DNA of 64,000 nt from Clavulina sp. PMI_390 (lineage: Eukaryota > Basidiomycota > Agaricomycetes > Cantharellales > Hydnaceae): contig WIDE01000040.1 of NCBI GenBank assembly GCA_015039315.1, forward strand, positions 11,108 to 75,107, read 5' to 3'. Below, piece by piece: positions 1 to 14,415 of this stretch. The stretch's first letter is position 1. Each line of letters opens with the position of its first letter. The notes under the pieces were generated by a model that had not been told where the DNA came from, did not search any database, and saw only the letters and a program-made list of their open reading frames with translations. Position numbers and translations under genes: made by a program.

Positions 1-1417
1 GACAATTGAGGTCAATCAAATGCTATAGTGAAGATGATTGAATAAGGACCGCCTGACCTCTGGATCTTGATGGATGAGCACAGAGCGCCCGGGCAGTGAT
101 AGCCATCGATCGTCACAGGCAAACGTTCGAGGACTTGCTGAAAGAAGAGCGCACGACTGGTCCGAGATATAAATAGAATATGCTAAGCGGATCCTGTCGA
201 TTGCTTCATCGTCGTTTTTTGGTGGGGGAAGTAGAGATTCATTTGGTAAACATTCATTCTCCATTTTCCCATCAGGATTGACGCTATCTGCCAGCCCACA
301 CGCAGAAGCGAGTCGTGCGGCGGAACTGACGACGACGTAGGCTTCATTCATTCGGTGAAACCTCCCAAGATGGCAGGCGAAGACCATACTGGCCCAGAGG
401 AAGTGAGTGATGCGGTCCGCATACATGAGTGACTGATTGAGGAAGTGGCGAGTTCGCTTGATGAAGAAAGGTTGTAGAGTAGCAAGGGCATTCCCGCTGC
501 TAGAGCACGCTCCCAGGTAGATTGCGTTCAGCAGACAGGGGTGAATGGCGTCCGGATGTGATTGAGGAAGGGAGGCACAGTGAAGGAAATAGTTGACGTC
601 CATGAAGAAATAATAGTGTGAGCGATACGGTAGAAATAGACCGATTCTGCAAAGGGGGAAACGATAAGTCGGCAGTAATATCACGTTTAGCAAGCTCAGA
701 GCGTACAAGTATCGAGACAACGTAGGTGGCAGTTCTTCGTATTCTGTCAAGCGGTAAGAGTGGAACTCGTGCTCGACAACTGCTCTCGAGATGACGGGGG
801 TGTATCCTTCTGCCGTGTCTTCGCGCACGATTTGCCCGCTCCTCCCGGTTCGGGCTTCAAAATCCGCATCATCGGCCCTGGGGTAGACTGGTAGCCATAC
901 CGCCTCTTCATGTTTGGGTAGACGACGATTCTCCAAGCGCCCTATTCGCTCCAGCAGTCTGACCGATGCTAAAGACAGGTTATGCATCGAAGCAAGTGCC
1001 ATTCTGTGGACCTTCAACTGGAGCTCCAAGGAGCGGATTTTGGTTATCTCCTGGGGGACCGGGAGCCGCGCTCTGGTAGCTCGAGGGACGAATTGACATG
1101 GTTTCCCTAGACGATTGCAGCGCGAGCAGATAGGTTTGGTCCCATCACACCGCTGCATCAGGGGTGGCGGAGGAGCGGCGTCCAGCAACGAGTGGGATAG
1201 AGAAGCAAGGAAGTCATTATAGTCGCCAAGGCGAGATAGTGTTGGAATCCAATGAGTCAGAAATCGAGCCCCAAAAAAATGTAGAGTCGAGATACGGGTG
1301 GTTAGTGATCGCAGCCCCAGAAGCCACTTGCAAGTTGCGTAACACACGCACCACTTTGTTTTGACGACATTGAAAGCAAGCATTTCCTTTAGGAAGGATA
1401 ACGACTGTATCGCTCAT
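1..1417 (-). CDS. Zn2Cys6 transcription factor 1 (partial, 3' end outside window)
   Basis: This is a fungal binuclear zinc-cluster regulator that should bind DNA in the nucleus; its target pathway is unknown. The ATG is at 1415-1417. Exons read as 1352-1417, 707-1152 and 58-646, and the last intron opens at 57 and leaves the window. The zinc cluster is split by intron 1 and reads CFQC, then CDG, ICSRC and KPC, giving the C-x2-C-x6-C-x6-C-x2-C-x6-C spacing. A leucine-rich coupled helix follows, and then a helical middle region containing FLPYRSHYYFFMD and HPDAIHPCLLNA. The two paralogues immediately downstream on the same strand share every intron position, which fixes this model and shows that the missing part is about 200 residues. 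Family membership is certain from the cluster. Function beyond that is not visible. Confidence 0.9.
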
Positions 1418-2189
1418 GCTCGCGTCCGAGTTGAAATTCAGACACCCTGCATGCAGGTGGGAGTGTGACGGGGAGGTGAAAAGCCCGTTGCCATGGTGAC
1501 AATATAGGAGGAGAGCGGGAGCACGATCGACCGTCCCGCCCCACCTTGGAGGGCTCCCGAATTGGGGAGCCTATTCTGGATTAGGGAGGACAATTTCAAA
1601 AGAAAGGGTGTAGGTATGAGTGTACTACCACCCGCTGCCTGGGTAACATTTTGGCAATTATTCATCACCAAACTATCGGCGTGAATGAAGTATAGGCAAC
1701 AAAGAAAAAAACAAAACGTCTGGCATGATAGCGTTACAGAAGGATGAAAGACAAGATGGATACTTGATTGGTTACCGGACATTTCCGAGGATTTGAAATT
1801 TGAGATACACTATGCAATGCTGCAGAGATTGGACTGCCCCATTCCATCCGATAACAGATAACCATCACAAACGCCTCAGATCCTGGGCTGCGTTGTACAG
1901 ATCGAATAAGGAAAGAGGATGGCGATCCTCCTTGGAGATAAGTCTGTGGAATTATGGACCAGCAAATGATCGAAACGTGCATATGTGCTCGCGTGCTTTA
2001 AGCTAAATCAGGGGGCGGCGATGAATGGGATACTGTTGGAGTAAACTCCAAGAAGACTAGGCAGCACTGCCGCACTTAGAAGTTGTCTGAGGCGCTACAA
2101 ACCTCACGGCCACACAGGAAATTTACAGGTGTGCAGGAACATAGTTGGAGTGGTCTGGCAGAATAGCCCACCATGGCACAGTCTTGCGA
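1418..2189. other. Intergenic spacer between regulators 1 and 2
   Basis: No reading frame here resembles the neighbouring genes. The stretch must hold the promoter of regulator 1 and the terminator of regulator 2, but I could not single out elements. Confidence 0.5.
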
Positions 2190-4283
2190 TCATACACTCG
2201 TTAGGGATGTTGCAGTCAGTAAAAGTGTGTCCTTCAGCGACATGGGAACATCCACTGTGATAAAATCGAATGAAAGCAATGAGCAATCCTAGCTTCGGAT
2301 CCCGGAAAGGCTAGGATGGCGATCGCTAGGCCACTCACCCCAGTCTGGGTACAGTAAGACCATATCGTCTAGGAAGTCGAGGAGATATTCCACTGAAGTG
2401 TAATAGCTCATGGACAGCGCTGTATTCGCTCGAACCTCGGCTTGCTGCAACTCTCGGGCGAGTACTCGAACAGCATTCCTGATATGGAGCTATGAACACC
2501 ATTATTATGAAACGTTATGTTGGTGATGGGCAGGGATGATGGGGTGCTCACCATGGACAGCATAGCCCCTTGCACCCTGGAACGGGGGCGAGGACCTCGC
2601 ATCATCCCGCAGATCCTCACCAATGCTTGTAGACATTCGAGCAGTTTGTCCTTGGCTTGAATATCCTCATGAGCTCGCAAACTCCAAAGAATGAGCCCAC
2701 TCCCGTAGAGCGTAGTATGAGCAAGAATGAGGTGGGGGTTGAAAGTGCTTACGGCCTCAGACGGCTGAAGGCCGCGCGGATCAGATAGCGGTGGAAGAGA
2801 CTTCTGCCGAGAAGATATCTCAGCACACAGTGCTTTATACTCGTTCTCCTTTCCGCTACACCCATTGGCTGTCATAGCTCAATAGTGTTAGCTACAAAAT
2901 ATATGAGGGGACAAATTGATGGGTGCATACCACAACATAGAAGAGCAAACTTGCTCACTCGCTCGAAGATCCTCGCGATTGAGACCTTCAGGTGCATGTC
3001 TGAGTGCCAAACCTCGGCTAACGCATCGTTCTCTGTTGCAGTTCTCTATGCTACGATTCAGAATTTTTCATAATGCTCGCCTTAGTGCGCAGAAAACACA
3101 CCTCGCGGTCTGGAGTAGTAGAGTTTTTCTCCTGCGGGGATCCCCAACGGCCGTCGTACTTGAACGTCGTTGGGTATCCAGAGAGGATATACAAAGTTTG
3201 ATCGGTGATGTAGATGGAATGTGCAAGCCGAAGACGATCAACCATTTCCCCCACATTCCGCGGCGGAGGTAGCAGGTATAGACCGGTTTCTTCGTTTGTG
3301 CCATTCGCATCAAAGAGACGATCTAGGCCGCATGCAGAGGCCAGACGAGCAGCGGGACTAATAACAACGAAAGCTTCCTCCAATCGCCGTGACCTCCCAA
3401 AATAAGCGCTCAAAAGAATGCTAGCCCATAGGAAGTGTGTGATCCGATCCGCAAACATGAGAGCCTGATTGAGAAAATGGCGAGTCCTTTTGACGAAGAA
3501 AGGCTGGAGCGAGGCCAACATACCCTGGCTACCTGCGCATGCGCCTAGGTAGCAGGCGTTCAGCAGGCAAGGGTGAATGGCGTCCGGATCCAAGGAAGGA
3601 AGAGAAAGTAGACCAAGAAAGTGTGGTAGGTCGACGAAGAAAAAGTACTGTGAGCGATAGGGGAGGAACAGGCTAACTCTATCGCTGAGGGTCAAGGAAG
3701 GTCCTTGATTCGATGCATATCCGGCAGTACTCACAAATGGTGTGATAGTGAAGTTGGAAGCTCATCGTAGCCTGTCCATTGATATGCGGCTAACTGGTGC
3801 TCGACGGAGTCTATCGAAACAACTGGAGAGTATCCTGCGCCATTCTTTAGGATACGGCCATTCCCCTTCGAGCTGTCGGAAGCTGAGCTTTCTTGTCCGG
3901 GTTGAAGAGATATGGGGAAACAGGGGATGTCAATTGGTGCATGGTTGTTCAAGCTACCTAAGCGCCCACTGCGTTCGATGAGTCGCGCTGATATTAAGAA
4001 AAGATCATGGGAAGAGGCAATCGTAGCTTTGCGAACTTGTAATTCAAGCTGCACAGTACGAGCTTCCAGAGCGTCGGTGAGCCGACGTCTCGTTATGCCG
4101 TTAGCATATGTGCACTGCTTTCCAAGGCGCTGACATAGGGAGCATGATGGTTTCAAGCCATCACACTTCTGGAGTAACCAAATGGTAGTCAACCTATATG
4201 TACGTGGCGGTTAGGGTACAACAACTTACCACTTTCCGTCTACGGCATTGCAGGCATGCGTCCCCTCTGGTTAGTACCGCCAT
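2190..4283 (-). CDS. Zn2Cys6 transcription factor 2
   Basis: This is the second member of the tandem regulator family, complete at about 565 aa. Exons by splice sites and paralogue comparison: 4230-4283, 3735-4168, 3102-3678, 2931-3030, 2552-2868, 2339-2489, 2190-2254; the total is divisible by three and ends in TGA. The zinc cluster is CLQCRRRKV / KCDGLKPSC / SLCQRLGKQC, joined across intron 1. A 12-residue linker and a leucine-rich helix follow, then the middle homology region (FLPYRSQYFFFVD, HPCLLNACYLGAC, THFLWAS). The C-terminal part includes PPLSDPRGL and FNPH. The start is chosen because it places CxxC about ten residues in, as in the paralogues. The exon 4 acceptor must be the second of two adjacent AGs (AGAG), since the first gives a stop. 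Targets are unknown. Confidence 0.92.
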
Positions 4284-5427
4284 GGATCTAGCTCGTCAGA
4301 GGCTGGTGGTGAGGGTTGAAATTCGGGTACCACAACTCCGGGCTGATGAGCAAAGCGGTGGTGATTAATTGCTTCCGTAGGAGGTAAAGGAGAGAGTATG
4401 AGGTAGAGAAAAGTGTCCCAGCTAAGGTAAGACCGGTATGATGCTCCTGTATGAGGATCCAGGCTCATACCGTCAATGGTGAACTCGGCGAATTGGGGCC
4501 GATCGTTCGTCCGAGTGCGACAGAGATGAGGCGAGGAGTTCTGTGGACCTCACCCATAAGAGCGAGTTAAGTCTTGGCTTGCGCAGCCATTTCAAGGAGA
4601 GTGGTAGACATTACATCCTCTACACAGCGTCCTGATATTTGCTCAAGAAGAAGAGCCAAGAAGGAGACCTCCAGCGATGGTCGAAGGTCTAGCCAAGGGT
4701 TGAGGGGAGAAACGGTTCGTTGAGGTGGTGCTATTTCGCCAAAAGCACCTTCTGAGTTACTAAAATGCGCCAATAAACAACATGGTGCAATTTGTGGGAG
4801 AAGCTTCGACCGCAGCGCGGGAAAACGTCACACCCAAATTGAGTCACAGTGCGCTTGGGTCAGGTTTCATTTGGCTTCTTAGCGAGGATCCTCATTTCGC
4901 ATAACTTGGATGGTATTAGACTTGAAACAACCCTTCGGATTTTCACCCGACAGGGAAATGAGTCAATACTTGCTACTCAAACAGGACATCGTTTTCTTGG
5001 CAGTCTCGCACATGTTGGTAACTACCTGTACAGAAACTTGGATTATTTCGAATTCTACATTGATTGCGACTGAAAGTTGAACGCTTTTGTTGTTCGAGAA
5101 GGCTGATCAGGATGAAATGAGCACCACTGAATGTCGAGGTCATTGACACGACGGGCCAGAGCAACAAATAGACAGGGTCGGGGTCCAAGAACACGGTCTA
5201 GACAAGCTGAAATAGACAGTGAGCGGCCGGTTCCAAGGGCCTGTCATGATTATTATTTATTGTCGCTCTCTTGGGACCCAAAGAGATGTTGTCCTTGGGA
5301 TTTGGAAAATAGATGGAGCATTCGCCTCTGGGCGGGCCACCAGATGCGCAGCTGTAAATCAGAGGTTAGATCAAGATGCACTGTGAGGGACAGTCCTGAT
5401 CCGACGCACTCGCCAGAATGGTTGCAT
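4284..5427. other. Spacer with two unassigned minus-strand open frames
   Basis: Between regulators 2 and 3 lie two open stretches on the minus strand, 4567-4773 and about 4271-4500. The second contains SYLSWDTFLYLILSPLPP and runs into the start of regulator 2. They look protein-like in composition, but no start, splice pair or family joins them into a convincing gene. They could be the remnant of a neighbouring gene trapped by the tandem duplication, or chance. Confidence 0.3.
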
Positions 5428-7625
5428 TCATGAGGTGACCAGGCAGTTTGCTGTAGCAACAAGAGTGCCTTTTAGGGCCAAGGGGACGTCTCCTGTGCAG
5501 AATAAAGTTTGGATTAAGCATATACAGTAAACTTCCGTTACCCAAAGAACACCCCTTGAACACGGCGCGAAACACTTACTCCACTCAGTGTATACTTGCA
5601 TCATATTCTCAAGATAATCAAGGAGCAACTCCATGACGGAGCAATAGTTGCTGGATAGAGCGACATTGCCTATTACTTCTTTCCGTCGCATTTCTCGTGC
5701 TAGAACTCGAATGGCGTTTCTCATAGGTAACTAGGGTCGATCGTGAATCTTAGTTGTGTACCTTGCCACGTTATCATGCAGATCAAATCTCACCATGGAC
5801 ATCATCGCTGCGTGGACCCGGTGAAGACGTTGGTGAGTTCTAACCAACTCGCAAATGGCCGCAAGCGACCGAAGACATTCAAGCATCCGTTGTTTCGCTA
5901 TCGGGTCTTCGTCTGCTCGCAAACTCCACAGTATTAGTCCACTTCCCCATATAGAAGAGTGCGCTTGCAGTATGTGGGGGTTGAATGTGCTGACTGCTTC
6001 ACCAGCCCGTAGCCCACGCGGATCGGAGAGCGGTGGTATTGATTTTTGTTGGGATCGGATCTCTGAGCTCAAGATGGTATATTCTACATCCATCCTGTGG
6101 TAACCATTGGCTGGCAAGGTCGAATTCAGTTGAAAATAAGTCGAATAATAAAGGGACTGTAAAGGTCGACTCACCACAATACGCGTAGGCAAATTTGGTC
6201 ACTTTCTCGAAAATTCTAGCAATAGAGACCTTTAGATGCATATCGGAATCCCAAAGTTCTCTTAGTTTCGCTTCTCCATCTGGAGATATCTATTCGCCGG
6301 CAAGCACAGGTCAGATTGAGTTTGTCGAATCGAAAGGAAATATAAACCTTGGAGTCTCTATCTCTCATTATCTCGTGTTGTCCCGAGAGTGACGCCCATT
6401 TCTCGTCGTAGGGGAATGTGGTAGGACATGCGGCGAGTGCTGCAAGGGATTGGTCGGCAATGTAGAGTGAGTATGCCAGCCGGATGCGCCCAATGGCTTC
6501 TGTCTCATCTTTGGGAGGGGAGAGGAGCCGCTCGCCAACTTGATAGTCCACTCCCTCCATGGTGCTGATACCATCAGTCAGGCCGCAGGCAGATGCGAAA
6601 TGTGCTGCAGAGCTGATAATCGCGTACGATTCGTCTAATCGACGGTACCTCGCGAGGTGACATGCTAGGACTATGCTGGCCCAGAGGAAGTGAGGAATGC
6701 GGTCCGCGTACATTAGAGCTTGGTTTAGGAAGTGTCGAGTGCGCTGGAGAAAGAACGGTTGGAGGGAGGCTAGGGCTCCCCCACCGCCCGCACACGCGGC
6801 AAGGTAGCAAGCGTTTAGCAAACAAGGATGGATGGATTCGGGGTCTGAAGGGGGAAGGGAGAAACAATGAAGAAAGTATGAAATGTCCATGAAGAGATAG
6901 TAGTGTGAACGAAATGGAAGAAATAGATGGATCCTGTTGGATAGGAGGTTACTTGGCAGTCTAGAATAGGGTTTGAAAGAGTTGGACGAACAAATGTTGT
7001 GATATTGAGGACGGTAGGTCACCGAGACCCGACCATTCATGTGAGCTGAGCTCGTGCTCCACAGTGGCTCTTGAGATGATAGTGTTATAGCCCTCAGAGA
7101 CATCCTTTCCCAGAACTTGGCCGTTGCTGTCAGAGCCCTTCAGTTGGGTGGCGCTCTGCTTTGATTGAGGGTACACCGGCAGCCATTTTGCATCGGGAGA
7201 CCTCTGCTCGTAGCTATTTCCGAGGCGGCTGATTCGTTCAAGCAGTCGAGAAGATACCAGAGATAATGTATGTGTTGAAGCAAGAGTTGCTTTGCGGACA
7301 CTCAGTTCAAGTTCTAATGCACGAGCTTCCAATGTTCCCATGATCAGCGCCCTCCTAGCAATATCAGCTGCATAAGTGCACTGTTTCTGGAGACGTTGGC
7401 AGCGGGAGCATGTTGGCGTTTCACCGTTACACTTCTGAAGGGATCGCCATGTTGGAGTCCATAGCGTTCGTAGGGAAATAGGATGAGAGTGCGGTTCCGC
7501 AGTGCCCGAAAATGCAGCAGTAGAAGATCATTTCTGAGAGTTTGCGCTTCACAAGGGAATGACAACACACGCACTACTTTGTGTTCACGACATTGGAAAC
7601 ATGCATGCCCTTTAGACGGGTGCAT
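5428..7625 (-). CDS. Zn2Cys6 transcription factor 3
   Basis: This is the third tandem paralogue, complete at about 575 aa. Exons: 7575-7625, 6992-7434, 6348-6933, 6175-6289, 5794-6110, 5580-5730, 5428-5492; the total is divisible by three and ends in TGA. The zinc cluster is CFQCREHKV / KCNGETPTC / SRCQRLQKQC, again split after the second cysteine pair by intron 1. The middle region repeats FLPFRSHYYLFMD, HPCLLNACYLAACAG and PHFLWAS. The C-terminal region holds MRNAIRVLAREM and a short last exon of the same length (65 nt) as in regulator 2. Identical exon phases and lengths show recent tandem duplication. It should be nuclear; its regulon is unknown. Confidence 0.92.
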
Positions 7626-8057
7626 ATTAGCTTGGTTAGCTTGTCGTCAGCGAGAGGCTAGGTGGCCCATCACCGAGTGACACCGACACCGACAGGTGTG
7701 TGACGAGCGGCGTTATGGGGCTGTCACGCGAGTATGAAGCCGCCGGCTCCGGGTCGCTGGTCGAGGAAAGAGAATTCCTAAGCGATGAAAATATCGTATG
7801 TGGCGAATCAATGACGGCTGCGTAAGAAATTCTCTGCTGTAGTGTTTACGGACTTCTTAATTCTTGAATTATGCATTGTGGTGCTGTGGGTTTACACAGC
7901 CACGAAAAATGATGGGAACTTGTAGAGCACTGGTACCCTGTGAAATTGATCGGATTTCTGGCTTCTGATTCCAGTGCTTCAATACTGATATGGTATAGAT
8001 TCAGGTTGCCTATTGTTAAAAGAATCTATATAATTGTGCACTCCTTCCGCCAATAAT
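7626..8057. other. Intergenic region upstream of the tRNA
   Basis: Promoter region of regulator 3 followed by AT-rich sequence up to the tRNA. No coding frame or repeat was recognised. Confidence 0.5.
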
Positions 8058-8144
8058 GGTCCGCTGGCCCAATGGCAAGGCGTCTGACTACGATTACTTC
8101 GTAATTTGATCAGGAGATTGTCGGTTCGATCCCGGCGTGGATCA
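8058..8144 (+). tRNA. tRNA-Arg(ACG) with a 15-nt intron
   Basis: The cloverleaf folds by eye. The acceptor stem GGTCCGC pairs with GTGGATC (two G-T wobbles), with discriminator A. The D arm is GCCC/GGC. The anticodon stem is TCTGA paired with TCAGG around the loop CTACGA..A. The T arm is GTCGG-TTCGATC-CCGGC. The anticodon ACG sits at the normal place, and about 15 nt (TTACTTCGTAATTTG) lie between the base after the anticodon and the last loop base, the standard eukaryotic tRNA intron position. Reading the unspliced loop could suggest another anticodon, so the isotype rests on this intron placement. Confidence 0.88.
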
Positions 8145-8149
8145 TTTTT
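8145..8149 (+). terminator. RNA polymerase III T-run terminator
   Basis: A run of five T directly after the tRNA discriminator base is the usual Pol III stop. Confidence 0.7.
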
Positions 8150-8533
8150 CTCATTTTAGAGTCTGCGTCACTCGGAAACCTCTATTTTTGGCCTCTCAAT
8201 CGAGTGAGAGCCGTGAACAAGAGGCTTTATCATTTTTCCGCCGAATTATTCTGGGGATTCAAGCCGGGCTTCACTAAAACATAATTTCTCCCCAGCCAGT
8301 TTCCGCCTGTTTATTTAGCCAGAGACATTGGAGCGTTCTAAATTGTGACCTGGTAGTCTGATGGCAAGTCCTACTCCATTCGCCCTCCCCACTCAGAGTC
8401 CATCGTCTCCATTTGGCTTCAAGGTCACTGACTGCTCACCGCTCTGAAAAAGCTTCTGATCCTGAATGTATTGTTGACTAAGCTACAAATGGTATACGAT
8501 TCGCATAGTCTTTATAGCTGACCATCAAAGAGC
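8150..8533. other. Intergenic region downstream of the tRNA
   Basis: No gene is visible. It contains the 3' flank of the P5C dehydrogenase gene. Confidence 0.5.
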
Positions 8534-11046
<2,513 letters not shown>

Positions 11047-11463
11047 TGTCGTAGGGTAGAGGTGATTGTATCAGGAGGTGATTGGTCAAGTGACCGGGGC
11101 GGCTCGGTGGGCGGGTAGGAACAAAGTTCCATCTGACCCCGACGCGTTGCATGACAGCACCAAGCTACTTCTTAGCGAACACCCAGTAGAGCAGAGTTTC
11201 AAAGATTTTCAACAATGAGATTAGAAATCGTAAATCGTATAACATGGTGTTTGATGACTTGATCTGGTCTAGGATGTTGGAGGGTAACAGAAAAATGGCA
11301 TGGACAAAAGTGAAACAGCACACATACAATGGCACCATAGGGTGACGTACAGAGCAAGTGATGAAATTGAAAGAAGACATGTACAAGCTGAGAAAGAGAA
11401 AGACAGAAAGAAGGAGAGGGAGTGGTGTCCGTAATATCAGTCCCGGAGACTGGGACGGCAGTC
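11047..11463. other. P5C dehydrogenase promoter and ARB1 3' flank
   Basis: Short intergenic stretch between two minus-strand genes. No feature was recognised. Confidence 0.5.
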
Positions 11464-14228
11464 CTAGACAAGGGAGCCTTTCTTGGCTTGCAGTTTCTCG
11501 ATCTGCTTCATACCTGAGGGAGAAAAGATGCGTATTAGCCTCGACGGATACAAGTGGAACGTAACGGTCGCAACATACTCTTCTTTACCAGCTTGGCCTT
11601 ATACTGCTTGATATCAATTCCCTCCTTAGTAAGGCTTCGAATTGTCTTGTTCTCAACCTCCCATAAGTCTTGCGCAACTTGGCTGATCAGCCTGAAGTCG
11701 TGCGACACAATGACAACTCCACCAGGGAACTCATTGATCGCCTTCGCGAGCGCATCGATTGAGCCCATGTCCAAGTGGTTCGTCGGCTCATCAAGTAGGA
11801 GGATGTGCGGGTGCTCCATCGCCAGCTGTGCGAAGACAACACGGTTACGCAGGCCGTCAGATAGTTGCTTGATCGGAGAGGTCTGATGTGCGCCAGAGAG
11901 ACCGAAACGACCAAGCTGCTGTCGCCAGGCCTATAGACGATCATGAAGATTGTAAGCTACAGATCGGTTAGGGATGGAAATCGAGGAGAAACGCACGGCG
12001 ATATCCTTATCAGGATACTTCATCCCGTACAGGGCGTCCATATATTCAACAGGGCTCTTGTCGTATGGGAGCTGGTCAGCCGAATGCTGGCTGTACTTAG
12101 CCAATTTGAGGGCCACATGTTTCGAGATCGTTCCCTCCACAGGTTGGAGCGCGCCAGTGATCAGGTGCAGCAATGTCGACTTGCCTGCGCCATTTGCTCC
12201 CAGAATAGCGATACGAGAGTCCATACTATTGTTTAGTCATGGTCGCGTTAGCACGGACCGTCCAAGGGGGAAAGCGAAAATTCTATTGAGAACTCACTCG
12301 ATACCAAAGCTGAGATTTTGGTAGAGATAGTCTTCCTTCTTTCCGGAATAGCTGAAGGCAACCTCGTCGAACGCAATAATAGGCGGCGGCAACCTGTTGA
12401 CATCCTCGAAGTTGAAACGAAGCTGCCTCGGTGGCTCAATCTTCTCGATGAGACCAGCTGCCTCCATCTTGTCAATAATCTTCTGCTTGGACTTTGCTTG
12501 TCGTACAAGGTTGGCATAGGTACCAGCAGACGCGATGAATCTGTTGGGGGGCGTTAAACGGTAGATCACGGAATATCATTGATGGCGCATACTTCTTGAT
12601 GTGTGCAATTTCCTCCTGTTGTTTGTGATACGCCTTCATCTGGTTCACTTCGTTCTCCGTCTTGGTTCTGACGAAGGTGGTGTAATTACCGGTGTAGTAC
12701 GTCATCTACCGCAGGGGAGTAAGAAGATACCCCAAGAGTGAAGTCACAAAGAGATACGTACCTTCTTCTTCGGGGTGAGCTCCATGATGTTCGTGCATAC
12801 GCTGTCCATGAAATCTTGCGAGTGGGAGGTAATCTATATGTGACATAAACTGAGATGAAGGGACTGGCGGGAGATGACCAAGGGCCTTACGACGAGAATG
12901 TGGTTGTAAGTGGCAAGATAGGCTTCCAGCCAGACAACAGCCCCAAGATCCAAATGGTTAGCTAGGCAGGAAGAGGGTCAGTGAAACCAGGAAGAACGAT
13001 AGGAAGGCATTGATACACACTCGGCTCATCTATCGCGAGGGAAAAGGTCAGAAGCGTCAGAAAGAATCTCAGTGTCGGAGTACAATGGAAATGAGATACC
13101 TAGTAGGAGCAAATGGGGCTTGATGAAGAGGGCTCGTGCAAGGGACACCCTCATTCTCCATCCACCACTCATATCTTTTGTCGGCTTCGCCATCATCTGC
13201 TGGCTGAATCCCAGACCATGGAGGATGCTCGCCGCCTTGGCTTCGAAGGTGCTAGGGTCGAGTTCTTCGAGTTCCTCGTATTTTTGTTCGATAACCAGGT
13301 CATCCACCTCATCGGCCATAGAAAGTTCTTCGATTTGCTTTTCAAGGCGGGCAACCTTTTCTCTAGCAGACTTGATGATGTAGTCGACAGCATTGATCTC
13401 TGCCGGCTCAGCTTCGCCACGAACGATATAGATCTGCACAGATAACAGTATAAGACCACAAAATAGAGAAGCACAGTGGCGAGCATACATCGATGTGATC
13501 CGGGATAGCAATATCGCGCTGAGCGAGTGACTCCAAAAAAGTGGACTGAAAAGTTCGGACGCCATAAGCAATTGACAGGAGGGAGCTAAAGGGGAAATGT
13601 GTGTACCTTCCCGGAACCGTTCTCGCCTAGAAGACCATACCTACGGGGAAGAATCATTATGAATGATATCCGGGAATTATAAACGTGAGGAAGCGAGATA
13701 TTTACCTTCGCCCATAATTGAGCTCAATTGTTGCACCCTCGAACAATAGCCGCCCATGGAAAGAGAGCGTGTACGCATCGATCTTAATATCACGGCCTTT
13801 GACGTCGGATGAGAGTGTCCCCGCCGCGCTCCTGTAAGTTAGAGAGCCCAGAGGGAGATGGACAGGCGCGTGGTGAGCACGAACTACAACACGGCCAAAA
13901 GATCGATCGAGGACGAACCTGTCAGTCGCAGCATTGAGGGCAGCCATAGACATCTTTTGGGAAAGATCATCGACACTTTGGTTGGCCGAGACGTTTGTCA
14001 TGGGGGTGGTCTTGCCTGACGTGCCCCCGTCAGATCCAACAGCTGTTGAATCATTATCGGTGGTGCCATTTGTTTTTTGCTTGGCGCTTGCCTTAGCGGC
14101 CTTCTCTGCAAGACGTTTTTGCTATCATATTTAAAAGTGGGTAGGTTAGTAAAGCCGATGCACAATCTCTTGAGGACAATCGGGAAACGGAAAATGCTGT
14201 CCAGTACCTTGGAGGCGGAAGGGGCCAT
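11464..14228 (-). CDS. ARB1: ABC-F ATPase, ARB1-like ribosome biogenesis factor
   Basis: Soluble twin-ATPase of the ABC-F family. The yeast orthologue acts in 40S and 60S ribosome maturation. Start ATG 14226-14228 (MAPSASK), stop TAG at 11464-11466 after KAKLVKKS and [10 protein letters not shown]. The N-terminal tail is Lys/Ala/Thr-rich. The first cassette carries [17 protein letters not shown] (joined across an intron), the signature [12 protein letters not shown] and [13 protein letters not shown]. The linker has [12 protein letters not shown] and a charged helix. The second cassette has [30 protein letters not shown] and [20 protein letters not shown]. There are no membrane segments, as expected for ABC-F. 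About ten exons; the total length fits the family at around 610-620 residues. It shares its upstream region with the divergent PP4 gene. Confidence 0.95.
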
Positions 14229-14415
14229 GACGAAAAGATTAGATAATGGGGCGGGATTAAGAGCTAAGCTTCTTTAATTGACTAATTTAGAAAAGAGACG
14301 CCGATCGGATGGCTTTGGAGAGGTAGATGGTTGATGGAGGGGAAAAAAGCCTAGGTGTTTGGACTCGACAAACACGCCACAACAGACGTCACCAACATTC
14401 TCGCCACTGTTTGGG
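14229..14415. promoter_or_regulatory. Divergent promoter between ARB1 and PPH3
   Basis: The start codons of the two divergent genes are only 187 bp apart, so this stretch must contain both 5' leaders and a bidirectional promoter. No TATA box is obvious, as is common for housekeeping pairs. Confidence 0.55.

Noticed and set aside
1438..1982. Open frames between regulators 1 and 2
   Set aside because: No match to the paralogue exons; a zinc-cluster start is already placed at 1417.
8058..8144. Reading the tRNA with the in-intron TTCG as anticodon context
   Set aside because: Only the ACG loop with a 15-nt intron at the standard site gives a seven-base loop and a five-pair anticodon stem.
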